From contig JBKDNL010000134.1 in NCBI GenBank assembly GCA_046343415.1, forward strand, positions 1 through 35,634: a stretch of DNA of 35,634 nt, in the 5' to 3' direction. A program made the position numbers and the translations under genes. The stretch is from JALHMQ01 sp020248785 (GTDB lineage: Bacteria > Pseudomonadota > Gammaproteobacteria > Burkholderiales > Burkholderiaceae_F). Below the pieces are notes generated by a model. The model did no database searches. It was given only the letters and a program-made list of their open reading frames with translations, and was not told the DNA's origin. Numbering within the stretch: position 1 is the stretch's first letter; each line of letters starts with the position of its first letter. This document shows positions 1 through 7,634 of this stretch, in pieces.

Positions 1-1
1 G

Positions 2-139
2 GCGCTGGAGAAATCCATCCGGCAATACGTCGACCTCAACAACCAAGACCCCAAGCCGTTCGTCTGGACCAAGTCCGCCGATGACATCTTGGCGAGCATC
101 GAGCGATTTTGTCTGCGAACTTCTCAATCAGGACACTAG
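2..139 (+). pseudogene. IS630-type transposase, C-terminal remnant
   Basis: The reading frame is open from the window edge and ends at TAG 137-139, giving 45 residues. It contains the stretch NNQDPKPFVWTKSADDILAS and ends in ERFCLRT, which I recognise as the typical tail of IS630-family DDE transposases. The rest of the protein lies outside the window, so I cannot tell whether the copy is intact. Only 34 bp separate its stop from the convergent stop of gltL, so the element inserted directly behind the transporter operon without damaging it. Confidence 0.75.
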
Positions 140-149
140 GTTGACTTAG

Positions 150-173
150 CGCAATCGCATTAGTGTGATTGCG
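150..173. terminator. Small hairpin between gltL and the IS remnant
   Basis: A 7-bp inverted repeat (CGCAATC at 150-156 and GATTGCG at 167-173) with a 10-nt loop sits immediately downstream of the gltL stop. It could end gltL transcription or belong to the terminal repeat of the IS630-type element. There is no clear U-run on the gltL side, so a terminator role is only a guess. Confidence 0.3.
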
Positions 174-908
174 TTAGTGCGACAGGATCTTCGACAGGAA
201 CTGCTGCGCACGCTCCGAATGGGGCTTGCCGAAGAAGTCCGCCTTGCTGGCGTCTTCGACGATTTCGCCAGCGTCCATGAAGATCACGCGGTCGGCCACC
301 TTGCGCGCGAAACCCATCTCGTGCGTGACCACCATCATGGTCATGCCCTCTTGCGCCAGGCCGACCATCACATCAAGCACCTCGTTGATCATCTCAGGGT
401 CGAGCGCGGACGTGGGCTCGTCGAACAGCATGGCGATCGGGTCCATGCTCAGCGCCCGCGCAATGGCCACGCGCTGCTGCTGGCCGCCCGACAACTGCCC
501 CGGGTACTTGTCCTTTTGCGCCGACAGGCCGACGCGGTCGAGCAGCTTCAGGCCGCGTGCGATCGCCTCGTCTTCGCCGCGCCCCAGCACCTTGACTTGC
601 GCCAGCGCCAGATTGCGCGTGATCGACAGATGCGGAAAGAGCTCGAAGTTCTGGAATACCATGCCGATGTGCGAGCGCAGCATGGGCAGATTGGTCTTGG
701 GGTCGTTCACCCGCGTGCCGTCGACAGTGATGCTGCCCTTTTGAAACGGCTCGAGCGCGTTGACGGTCTTGATCAGCGTGCTCTTGCCCGAGCCCGACGG
801 GCCGCAGACCACCACGACCTCACCCTTGTCGACCTTGGTGCTGCAGTCCTTGAGCACCTGGAACTCGCCGTACCACTTGCTCACACCCTGAATCTCGATC
901 ATCGCCAT
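174..908 (-). CDS. gltL: Glutamate/aspartate ABC transporter, ATP-binding subunit
   Basis: A 244-residue cytoplasmic ATPase that powers amino-acid import with GltJ and GltK. The Walker A motif GPSGSGKST lies near residues 36-44, the Q-loop is in VFQNFELFPH, the signature is LSGGQQQR, and Walker B is MLFDEPTSALD followed by the switch His in VVTHEMGF. FQNFELFPH is characteristic of the polar amino-acid group that includes GltL. The ATG at 908 is preferred over the one at 902 because AAAGGA lies about 7 nt upstream of it. It is the last gene of the operon; its start lies 16 bp after the gltK stop. Length is normal for the family. Confidence 0.93.
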   Translation of the reverse strand: MAMIEIQGVSKWYGEFQVLKDCSTKVDKGEVVVVCGPSGSGKSTLIKTVNALEPFQKGSITVDGTRVNDPKTNLPMLRSHIGMVFQNFELFPHLSITRNLALAQVKVLGRGEDEAIARGLKLLDRVGLSAQKDKYPGQLSGGQQQRVAIARALSMDPIAMLFDEPTSALDPEMINEVLDVMVGLAQEGMTMMVVTHEMGFARKVADRVIFMDAGEIVEDASKADFFGKPHSERAQQFLSKILSH

Positions 909-924
909 GAATTTTCCTTTCGGC

Positions 925-1617
925 TCAGCGCACGATGGCCATGCGCTGCTGCAGCCGTTTGACGAGGTACGACAGGCCCAGGCACAGCACGAAGTAGACG
1001 ACGGCCACGAAGATGTACATCTCGATGAGCCTGCCGTCGCGCTGCGCGATCTTGCTTGCCAGCGTGACGAAGTCGGGCAGCGAGATGATGTAGACCAGCG
1101 AGACGTCCTGGAACAGGATGATGGTCTGCGTCAGCAGCACCGGCGTCATGTTGCGAAACGCCTGCGGCAGCACAATGTGGCCCATGACCTGCCAGTAGTT
1201 CATCCCGAGCGCGTAGCCGGCGTTGACCTGGCCCTTTGGAATGCTCTGGATGCCAGCCCGCATGATCTCGCAGTAGTAGCAGGCCTCGAACAGGATGAAG
1301 GTGATCAGGGCCGAGGCGAAGGCGCCCACCTTGATCGGTGTCGGTGAACCGATGATCCAGGCGCCGATGTAGGGCACCAGGAAGTAGAACCAGAAGATCA
1401 CCAGCACCAGCGGGATCGAGCGCAGCAGGTTGACGTAGCCGCCGGCCAGCCAGGCGACCGGCGCGAACGACGACAACCGCATCATCGCCAGCAACGTGCC
1501 CAGCACGATGCCGCCGACCATCGCCAGCACCGTGATCTGCAGCGTGAACGCCAGGCCCTGAAAGATGAGAATGTGCCAAGTGCGGGCGATCACCTCGAAG
1601 TCGAAGTTGCCGAACAT
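925..1617 (-). CDS. gltK: Glutamate/aspartate ABC transporter permease
   Basis: A 230-residue inner-membrane permease of the HisM/GltK family with about five hydrophobic segments, beginning FQGLAFTLQITVLAMVGGIV. The coupling (EAA) loop that contacts the ATPase is visible as ALGMNYWQVMGHIVLPQAF near residues 140-160. It is the second of two permeases, 15 bp downstream of gltJ, and pairs with it to form a heteromeric pore. Assignment to GltK rather than GltJ rests on gene order and length. Confidence 0.9.
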   Translation of the reverse strand: MFGNFDFEVIARTWHILIFQGLAFTLQITVLAMVGGIVLGTLLAMMRLSSFAPVAWLAGGYVNLLRSIPLVLVIFWFYFLVPYIGAWIIGSPTPIKVGAFASALITFILFEACYYCEIMRAGIQSIPKGQVNAGYALGMNYWQVMGHIVLPQAFRNMTPVLLTQTIILFQDVSLVYIISLPDFVTLASKIAQRDGRLIEMYIFVAVVYFVLCLGLSYLVKRLQQRMAIVR

Positions 1618-1632
1618 CGCTGACCTCGCTTC

Positions 1633-2370
1633 CTATCTCGTCCGGCCGCCGATGTACCCGGGCACCGCCACCCAGCGCTCGACGCCGCGCATGCCGAGCA
1701 CCACCACCGCGTTGATCGCGAGGTAGATGATGGTGGCGGCGGTGAACGCCTCGAACACCTGGAAGCTGAATTCCTGCATCGCCCGGGTGCTCGCGGTCAG
1801 TTCCATCAGGCCGATCGTCAGCGCCACGGCGCTGTTCTTGATGATGTTGAGAAACTCCGAGGTCAGCGGCGGCAGGATGATGCGAAACGCCATGGGCAGC
1901 AGCACGTAGCGATAGGTCTGCGGCACGGTCAGCCCGAGAGCGGTGGCCGCCTGCGCCTGTCCGCGCGGCAGCGACTGGATGCCGGCACGCACCTGCTCGG
2001 CCACGCGCGCCGAGGTGAAGAACGCCAGCGACACGACGGCCGTCCAGAACGAGGCGTTGGGCAGCGTCTTGATCCACTTGCCGGCCTCGGTGGGCAGCAG
2101 CTCCGGCACCACGAAGAACCACAGGAACATCTGCACCAGCAACGGAATGTTGCGGAACAGTTCGACATAGGCGGTTGCCAGGCCCGCCAGCCACTTGATT
2201 GGCGCGGTGCGCAGCGTGCCGACAATGGCGCCCAACACCAGCGCCAGCACCCATGCGGTGAGTGCCGTGGCAAGAGTCCAGTTCAGCCCCGCAAGCAGCG
2301 TATCGAGATACGTGCCAGCGCCGTCGGGCGAGGGCTGCCAGAAGATGCCCCAGTTCCAGTTGTAGTTCAT
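1633..2370 (-). CDS. gltJ: Glutamate/aspartate ABC transporter permease
   Basis: A 245-residue inner-membrane permease. The N terminus MNYNWNWGIFWQ and the following periplasmic stretch are typical of GltJ, followed by hydrophobic helices starting at LNWTLATALTAWVLALVLGA. The EAA loop is ALGLTVPQTYRYVLLPMAFR at about residues 145-164. It follows gltI after a 131-bp spacer that contains a strong hairpin, and precedes gltK by 15 bp. The frame is intact and of normal length. Confidence 0.92.
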   Translation of the reverse strand: MNYNWNWGIFWQPSPDGAGTYLDTLLAGLNWTLATALTAWVLALVLGAIVGTLRTAPIKWLAGLATAYVELFRNIPLLVQMFLWFFVVPELLPTEAGKWIKTLPNASFWTAVVSLAFFTSARVAEQVRAGIQSLPRGQAQAATALGLTVPQTYRYVLLPMAFRIILPPLTSEFLNIIKNSAVALTIGLMELTASTRAMQEFSFQVFEAFTAATIIYLAINAVVVLGMRGVERWVAVPGYIGGRTR

Positions 2371-2385
2371 CGTCTTCGCAGGTGG

Positions 2386-2418
2386 CGCCGGCGCGCCGCG
2401 GGGTGCGGCGCGCCGGCG
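2386..2418. promoter_or_regulatory. Perfect 14-bp intergenic hairpin between gltI and gltJ
   Basis: CGCCGGCGCGCCGC (2386-2399) is repeated exactly inverted at 2405-2418 around the 5-nt loop GGGGT. No U-run follows on the minus strand, so it is not a canonical terminator. Its place between the binding-protein gene and the first permease gene fits a transcript-stabilising or partial-attenuation hairpin. Such hairpins let the binding protein be made in excess in many ABC importer operons. That role is inferred from position. Confidence 0.6.
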
Positions 2419-2501
2419 GGAGTGCCGGAATCTCCGGGCGCTTGCGCTGAACTCGGCGGTGTCAGCGCGGTGCCGGCGTCGCGGTCTTTCGGTGTCGCGG
2501 C

Positions 2502-3410
2502 TTACTTGTACGCCGCTGGATCCGCCGAGTCGATCGGGTTGGCGAACTGGTTACGCAGCGCCGGGCTCATCGGCAGGTTTAGGTTGATGCCCTTGGGCGG
2601 GATCGGGCTCTGGAACCATTTTGTGTACAGCTTGGCGCCTTCGCCGCTCTTGAAAGTGGCGATCATCGCGTCATCGACCACCTTCTTGAACGCCGGGTCG
2701 TCACGCCGCAGCATGATGCCGTAGGGCTCGGGCAGCGAGAAGGCATCGCTGGAGATCTGCCACTGGCCCGGATTGGCATGGTTGGCAGCCAGACCAGCCA
2801 GCAGTACGTCGTCCATCACGAAGGCCACCGCGCGGCCGGTGTCCACCATGAGGAAAGCCTCGGCATGATCCTTGGCCGGCATGACGTTGATGCCCAGATT
2901 TTGCGCGGTGTTGGCTTCGACCAGCTGACGGATGTTGGTGGTGCCCGAGGTCGAGGCGACGGGCTTGCCTTTCAGGTCGCCGATGCGGGTGAGGTTGTCG
3001 GGCTTCTTGGAAATGAAGCGGCTGGCGGTGAGAAAGTGCGACATCGTGAACGCGACCTGCTTTTGCCGGTCGGCATTGTTGGTGGTCGAGCCGCACTCGA
3101 TGTCGATGGTGCCGTTGGCCAAGAGCGGAATGCGGGTGGCCGACGTCACCGGCTGGAACGCAACCTTCAGGTTTGGCATTGTCAGATGCGCCTTGACGGC
3201 GTCGACGACGCGCGCGCAGAGGTCCATGGCAAAGCCGATCGGCTGCTGTTTGTCGTCGAGGTAGGAAAACGGGATCGAGGCGTCGCGATGGCCGACCGTG
3301 ATGGTGCCGCTGGCCTTGATCTTGTCGAGCGTGCCCTGCTGCGCGAGCGCCGCGTTGTGCAGGCCCGCGGCCAGCAGCGTGGCCGCCAATCCGAGTGCAA
3401 TTCGTTTCAT
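2502..3410 (-). CDS. gltI: Glutamate/aspartate periplasmic binding protein
   Basis: A 302-residue type II periplasmic solute-binding protein that delivers glutamate/aspartate to GltJK. The start at 3410 gives a clean Sec signal peptide (MKRIALGLAATLLAAGLHNA, cleavage near ALA-QQ) with AGGA 8-9 nt upstream. Upstream in-frame codons only add sequence that overlaps the LysR gene. The mature part begins GTLDKIKASGTITVGHRDAS, the usual opening of this family, and carries SGTTNIRQL and VMDDVLLAGL typical of GltI. The ATG overlaps the LysR stop as ATGA, so translation is probably coupled. A hairpin follows the gene. Confidence 0.92.
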   Translation of the reverse strand: MKRIALGLAATLLAAGLHNAALAQQGTLDKIKASGTITVGHRDASIPFSYLDDKQQPIGFAMDLCARVVDAVKAHLTMPNLKVAFQPVTSATRIPLLANGTIDIECGSTTNNADRQKQVAFTMSHFLTASRFISKKPDNLTRIGDLKGKPVASTSGTTNIRQLVEANTAQNLGINVMPAKDHAEAFLMVDTGRAVAFVMDDVLLAGLAANHANPGQWQISSDAFSLPEPYGIMLRRDDPAFKKVVDDAMIATFKSGEGAKLYTKWFQSPIPPKGINLNLPMSPALRNQFANPIDSADPAAYK

Positions 3411-4486
3411 CGTCGTTCCTTTCGGTTCACCGCGCCGGCGCGCGGCGTGGAAGTGGGTGGCCGGGTGCTGTGACCAGTCCGCGCGCGCGCCCGACCGCCG
3501 CGCGCTGGGCCTGCATGACTTCGTGTGCTGCCCGCCGGTGAGGACGCCACGGCAGGCAAGGCGCGCCGCTCCAGCAGCTGCCACAACAGCTCGGCCCGCC
3601 GGGAACTCGGCCGCGCCAGTGTCGGCCGTTCGCGGTACGCGCGAATTTGCATCTCGATTTCCCAGCCTCCTGCAAGCCGGACCAGCCGGCCGCCAGCCAG
3701 GTCGGCCGCGGCGATGCTGTCAGGCAGGAAGGCCACGCCGTGCCCGGCGAGCGCCATCTGCTTGAGCCCCTCGGCCATGTCGCTGTCGAACACGCGGCGT
3801 AAATGCGGGCGGCTGCGGCCTGCGGCTAGCGCGAGGTCCGCCATGCGGCCCAGGTAGGCGCTGGCCGTGTAGGCGAGATACGGCACCGGCCGCTGGCTCT
3901 TGCCCGGCAGATCGAACAGCGGACGCCGTTTGGCGTCGCGGGCCGAATACGGCGCCAGCCGTTCGACGTCGAGCGTCAGCATGTCGTAACGCTCCGCGTC
4001 CAGTTGCACCGGCTGCTGAGGATGGTGATAGCAGATCAACAGATCGCAGGCGCCTTCGACCAGCGACAGCACCACGTCCAGCACATTGCCCACGCGCGCG
4101 CGGGTGAGCAACGGTGCCGCGTGTCCGGCACCCGCCAAACTGGTCTGCACGTCCGTCAGCCAGCGTGGAAAGAAGCTCAGTGACAGCGTATGTGGCAGCG
4201 CGAAGCCGATCACCTCGCGGTCCGCGGAAGGCTGTTCGGCCAGATCCGCGCGCAGCGATCCGATACGGTTGATCAGATCCTGCGCATGCTTGTAGAACGA
4301 CTCGCCGGCGGCGGTCAAGCTGGGCGGGTACGAGGTGCGTTCGAGCAGCTCCATGCCCAGCCATGCCTCAAGCGCCTGGATGCGGCGCGAGAACGCCGGC
4401 TGCGTGATGTGCCGCAACTGCGCCGCGCGCGAGAAGCTGCGGGTTTCGGCCAGCACCACGAAGTCTTCGAGCCACTTGGTGTCCAT
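3407..4486 (-). CDS. LysR-family regulator with extended C terminus
   Basis: A 359-residue LysR-type transcriptional regulator. The winged helix-turn-helix is at residues 1-60 (WLEDFVVLAETRSFSRAAQL, then ITQPAFSRRIQALE), followed by the effector-binding domain. Homologues usually stop near 300 residues. Here the last ~55 are an Arg/Ala/Pro-rich tail without recognisable fold, and this tail DNA fills the space where a separate gltI promoter would be expected. The gene lies 33 bp after the racemase and overlaps gltI by ATGA, so it probably regulates its own operon. The effector is presumably an acidic amino acid (inference from neighbours). Confidence 0.88.
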   Translation of the reverse strand: MDTKWLEDFVVLAETRSFSRAAQLRHITQPAFSRRIQALEAWLGMELLERTSYPPSLTAAGESFYKHAQDLINRIGSLRADLAEQPSADREVIGFALPHTLSLSFFPRWLTDVQTSLAGAGHAAPLLTRARVGNVLDVVLSLVEGACDLLICYHHPQQPVQLDAERYDMLTLDVERLAPYSARDAKRRPLFDLPGKSQRPVPYLAYTASAYLGRMADLALAAGRSRPHLRRVFDSDMAEGLKQMALAGHGVAFLPDSIAAADLAGGRLVRLAGGWEIEMQIRAYRERPTLARPSSRRAELLWQLLERRALPAVASSPAGSTRSHAGPARGGRARARTGHSTRPPTSTPRAGAVNRKERR

Positions 4487-4519
4487 GCGGATCGCAAAAG
4501 ACGCGTGGTCCGCCGCGGC

Positions 4520-5284
4520 TCAGGCGCAGGCCGTCGCGGTGTTGCGGGCGGCAGCTTGGGCCCAGGCCACACAACCGCGGGCCAGGGCGGCATTGCTGTC
4601 GATGAGAGGCACGCCGATCTGCCTCTCGCTCTGTGCCAGCGGCTCCAGCGCCAATGGCACTTCGGTGCAGCCCATCACGACCGCCCGCGCCCCGCGCGCC
4701 ACCAGGGTCCGCGCCGCTTCGTTCAGCAGTGCATGCGCCTCTGTCTGGCGACTGGCCTTGACCGCCCGGATGCCGGGCATGACCAGCCGCTCAAGCTCGT
4801 CCGTCGTTGGCTCGAGCCAGCTCAGGTTGCGCGCGCGGCTTTGGTAGATCTGCGCGCGCAGCGTGCCACTGGTCGCAAGCAGTCCAATTGGGCCGGCACT
4901 CTGGTGGGCCGCCAGTTCGTCTACGACCCCATCGACGATATGCAGAAACGGCAGCGACGGCAGCGCCTCTGCGATCGCGTCATGCCAGACATGGGCGGTG
5001 TTGCAAGGCATTGCGAGTGCCCTGGCGCCCGCCGCCGCCAACTCACGCGCGGCTGCGATCAGGGCGTCCCGGGGGGACGCTCCGCGGCCGGTCAGGGCTT
5101 CCGTGCGGTCGGGCACCTCGGCGCAGAAACGCACGACCAGCGGGATATGGTCCTGGTCGCGTTGCGCAGGCGTGGCGAGGACCAGCTTGCGCAGAAAGTC
5201 GATCGTGGCCATGGGCCCCATGCCGCCCAGGACCCCAAGGCGCGGCAGAGTTGCCGGAAAGTCGGTGGAGAACTGCGAATCCAT
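4520..5284 (-). CDS. Aspartate/glutamate racemase family protein
   Basis: A 254-residue cytoplasmic cofactor-independent racemase that interconverts L and D forms of aspartate or glutamate. The N terminus LGVLGGMGPMATIDFLRKL is the family hallmark. The two catalytic cysteines are visible in MPCNTAHVW (C94) and VMGCTEVPLAL. The start at 5284 (MDSQFSTDF) is chosen because it places LGVLGGMGP at the usual distance from the terminus; the longer in-frame extension is Cys/Arg-rich and unlike the family. It is the first gene of a probable racemase-lysR-gltIJKL operon. Whether the substrate is Asp or Glu cannot be told from sequence. Confidence 0.87.
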   Translation of the reverse strand: MDSQFSTDFPATLPRLGVLGGMGPMATIDFLRKLVLATPAQRDQDHIPLVVRFCAEVPDRTEALTGRGASPRDALIAAARELAAAGARALAMPCNTAHVWHDAIAEALPSLPFLHIVDGVVDELAAHQSAGPIGLLATSGTLRAQIYQSRARNLSWLEPTTDELERLVMPGIRAVKASRQTEAHALLNEAARTLVARGARAVVMGCTEVPLALEPLAQSERQIGVPLIDSNAALARGCVAWAQAAARNTATACA

Positions 5285-5321
5285 GGCGCCGCAGCTTGCG
5301 CGTTCGAGTGCGCAGCGACAA

Positions 5322-5336
5322 ATGCATTTTTTGCAT
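5322..5336. promoter_or_regulatory. T-N11-A dyad, candidate LysR operator
   Basis: ATGCA (5322-5326) and TGCAT (5332-5336) form a dyad containing T-N11-A (5323-5335), the classic LysR recognition shape. It lies 37 bp upstream of the racemase ATG. A second imperfect dyad (GCATAGCACG at 5333-5342 and CGTGCATA at 5349-5356) overlaps it. In the rest of the 299-bp gap to the asparaginase gene I see only a small hairpin near 5400-5416 and no other gene. Binding by the LysR protein encoded at 3407-4486 is inferred. Confidence 0.5.
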
Positions 5337-5583
5337 AGCACGGCCTGGCGTGCATAAGGTGCGGTCAGTGTGTCGCTCGCGCACTGCTGACGATGAGGCT
5401 GATGCCGATCCGGCATCGGCAGCATGCGTACGTGGCCTGCGTGATCGAGATCGCGCGGTCAACCTCCCGCGTCGCGTTGCGGCACTTGAGCTGCGGCGCA
5501 ACTGATCCGGTGCCATCGATGCCGCGCTTGCGTGATGCGAGCCAGCGACCGTGCGCGGCAAGGCAACAACGCCGCCATCGCCT

Positions 5584-6606
5584 CTACAGCATCACGGGCG
5601 GCAGGCGGAATGCGGGCACCACGGCGCCTACTGCGGCGCCTCGGTTGTTGCGCAACGTCGGACGCGAATAGTCCGCCAGCGGGGTCGCAGCAACGTTGTC
5701 CAGCAGGCCCAGCTGCTGCAACACTTCGACGGTGGCGGCCATCAGCGCGCGGCGGTCGCCGTCAGCGATGCGAATGGCGATGCCGATGCCCTTGCTGCGG
5801 ACGCCGATCGCCTGTACGCCGTCGGCGCCAATCTTCGTCACCCAGTCGTCCGCCGCGGTCTGCATGAGCGCGAGGTCGCTGCGGCCGGTGCCAGATACGA
5901 GGTCAGGGTGGCGCGTCATGGCATAGCGCAGCGCGTCGAGCGCTGCCGTCTCGCCCAGGGCGAGCCGGCAGAACGCATGCGCCAGTGCATCCAGCGGCAT
6001 GGCGAAGTTGGGCGCGCCGCAGCCGTCGATTCCCATGGGCAGCGTGCGGTGTCCGGCGAAGCCCTGCACGGTGGCGCGGATCCGCGCCTGCAGTGGGCTG
6101 TCGGCATCGAGGTAGGTCTTGAACGGCTTGCCGTGCAGCCGGCAGTAGGCGAGAAAGCCCGCGTGCTTGCCCGAGCAGTTGTGAAAGAGCTGGTTCCAGC
6201 GCGTACCGGCTGGCGCCTCGCGGCCGGTGTAGGAGAAGTAGTAGGGCACGTGGCAGCCGCATTGCAGGTTGATCTCGCTGGCATCGATCGCATCGAGCAT
6301 CGCCTGCGCTGTGCGCACATGCACGGCTTCGCCGTTGTGGCTGGCGCACATCAGCGCGACAGCGGCGGAGTCAAAGCCGAAGCGCGCCGCGCCATCGTCC
6401 TCAATGAACGGCAGCGCCTGCAGCGGCTTCAAAGCGCTACGCGTGAAATTCAGCCCCGTGGCGTCGCCGATGCTCGCGATGCGGGTGCCGCGCGCGTCGA
6501 CCACCGCGATCGAGCCGTAGTGCACCAGCTCGGGCGTGCCACCGCGCGTGGCGACGATGAGAGGCACGTGGCGCGGCAGGCGCAGCGACTGAAAAGCGTT
6601 GCTCAT
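5584..6606 (-). CDS. Type II (AnsA-like) L-asparaginase
   Basis: A 340-residue asparaginase of the Asparaginase_II family (Rhizobium etli AnsA/ReAV type, unrelated to E. coli AnsA/AnsB), hydrolysing L-asparagine to aspartate and ammonia. Key residues known for that family are present: S57-x-x-K60 in RSALKPLQ, S89 in CASHNGE, C144-x-x-K147 in CSGKHAG, and C196 in GIDGCGAPNF, the last two being the zinc site. I chose ATG 6606 (MSNAFQ); an in-frame TTG at 6615 would add MFF. The product aspartate would feed the racemase and transporter genes downstream. The start abuts a hairpin and has no clear ribosome-binding site. Confidence 0.88.
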   Translation of the reverse strand: MSNAFQSLRLPRHVPLIVATRGGTPELVHYGSIAVVDARGTRIASIGDATGLNFTRSALKPLQALPFIEDDGAARFGFDSAAVALMCASHNGEAVHVRTAQAMLDAIDASEINLQCGCHVPYYFSYTGREAPAGTRWNQLFHNCSGKHAGFLAYCRLHGKPFKTYLDADSPLQARIRATVQGFAGHRTLPMGIDGCGAPNFAMPLDALAHAFCRLALGETAALDALRYAMTRHPDLVSGTGRSDLALMQTAADDWVTKIGADGVQAIGVRSKGIGIAIRIADGDRRALMAATVEVLQQLGLLDNVAATPLADYSRPTLRNNRGAAVGAVVPAFRLPPVML

Positions 6607-6634
6607 GAAGAACAACGCCCGGCAGGGCCGGGCG
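6607..6634 (-). terminator. Intrinsic terminator abutting the asparaginase start
   Basis: CGCCCGGC (6616-6623) pairs with GCCGGGCG (6627-6634) around a 3-nt loop. Read on the minus strand it is followed by TTGTTCTTC, then directly by the asparaginase ATG at 6606. The shape is that of an intrinsic terminator for the diiron-protein gene whose stop is at 6694. It leaves no room for a separate asparaginase leader. Confidence 0.65.
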
Positions 6635-6693
6635 TCTACAGACCAATGAGCGCGGATTATCGCAGGGCGCGTGGCCAGCTCGAGCGCCTGCGC

Positions 6694-7614
6694 TCAGGCC
6701 GTCTGCGGTCGAACGCCAGAGGTCGCTGCCGACAGCCGCGTCGTCACTTCCTTGCGATAGCGATTCAGCTCCTGCACCGAGCTGAAGGTGTGCTCGAACA
6801 GCAGGCTCATGTTGTGCAGGATGCGTTCGATCACCTTGGTCTCCCAGGCTTCGTCGAACTTGATCTGCTGGTCGAGCCAGCGCTCCAGCCACTCGGGATC
6901 CGGCAGGCGCGACTGCACGGTGTCACGCGGGAACAGCTTCTGATTAACGTGCAGGTTGGTCGGATGCAGCGCCTTGGCGGTGCGCTTGGCGCTGGCCATG
7001 AGCACGGCGATCTTGGCGAAGGCCGCGCGTGCGTTGTCGCCCAGATCCGCCATGTACTTTTTCATGTAGCGCAGGTAGGCGCCGCCATGGCGCGCCTCGT
7101 CCTGGCTCAGCAGGCGGTAGATGTGCTTGATCACGGGCTCGGTGTGCCACTCGCTGGCGCGGCGGTACCAGTGATTCAGGCGGATCTCGCCGCAAAAATG
7201 CAGCGTCAATGTTTCCAACGCGGGCGCGGGATCGAACTCGAAGCGCACCTGGTGCAGCTCCTCGTGCGTGGGCACGAGTTCGGGGCGGAAACGGCGCAGG
7301 TACTCCATCAGCACCAGCGCGTGCTTCTGCTCCTCGAAGAACCACACGCTCATGAAGGCGGAAAAATCCGAGTCGTGCCGGTTGTCGCGCAGGAACATTT
7401 CGGTGGCCGGCAGCGCCGACCACTCGGTGATGGCGTTCATCTTGATGGTCTGCGCCTGCTCGTCCGACAGCTTGCTGGCGTCGAACTCGCCCCAGGGCAC
7501 GTCCTTCTCCATGTTCCACCGCACGGCCTCGAGCGAGCGGAACAGATCGGGATACAGCATGTTGCCGGCATCATCAGTGCCGGCCGTCTTGGCATCGATT
7601 GCGGTCGTTGACAT
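6694..7614 (-). CDS. Ferritin-like diiron protein (acyl-ACP desaturase-like)
   Basis: A 306-residue soluble helical protein without signal peptide. Carboxylate-bridged diiron ligands are visible in the order expected for a desaturase/ferritin four-helix bundle: a Glu in TEWSALPATEMF (E64 or E72), E95-x-x-H98 in FEEQKHA, E143 in CGEIRLNHW, and E173-x-x-H176 in QDEARHGG. The spacings are close to, though slightly shorter than, those of acyl-ACP desaturases. Substrate and reaction are not known from sequence; fatty-acid desaturation or N-oxygenation are both possible. It stands alone between the asparaginase gene and a long palindrome and has its own terminator. Confidence 0.75.
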   Translation of the reverse strand: MSTTAIDAKTAGTDDAGNMLYPDLFRSLEAVRWNMEKDVPWGEFDASKLSDEQAQTIKMNAITEWSALPATEMFLRDNRHDSDFSAFMSVWFFEEQKHALVLMEYLRRFRPELVPTHEELHQVRFEFDPAPALETLTLHFCGEIRLNHWYRRASEWHTEPVIKHIYRLLSQDEARHGGAYLRYMKKYMADLGDNARAAFAKIAVLMASAKRTAKALHPTNLHVNQKLFPRDTVQSRLPDPEWLERWLDQQIKFDEAWETKVIERILHNMSLLFEHTFSSVQELNRYRKEVTTRLSAATSGVRPQTA

Positions 7615-7634
7615 CGCGTGCTCGTGTGGTTGCG

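Noticed and set aside
165..962. Long plus-strand reading frames opposite gltL, and similar long frames opposite many genes
   Set aside because: They are antisense shadows in high-GC DNA with Arg/Ala/His-rich products, while the minus-strand frames carry clear motifs.
899..2254. A 451-codon minus-strand frame across gltK and gltJ
   Set aside because: It is out of frame with both permeases, and its product is His/Arg/Gly-rich without membrane helices.
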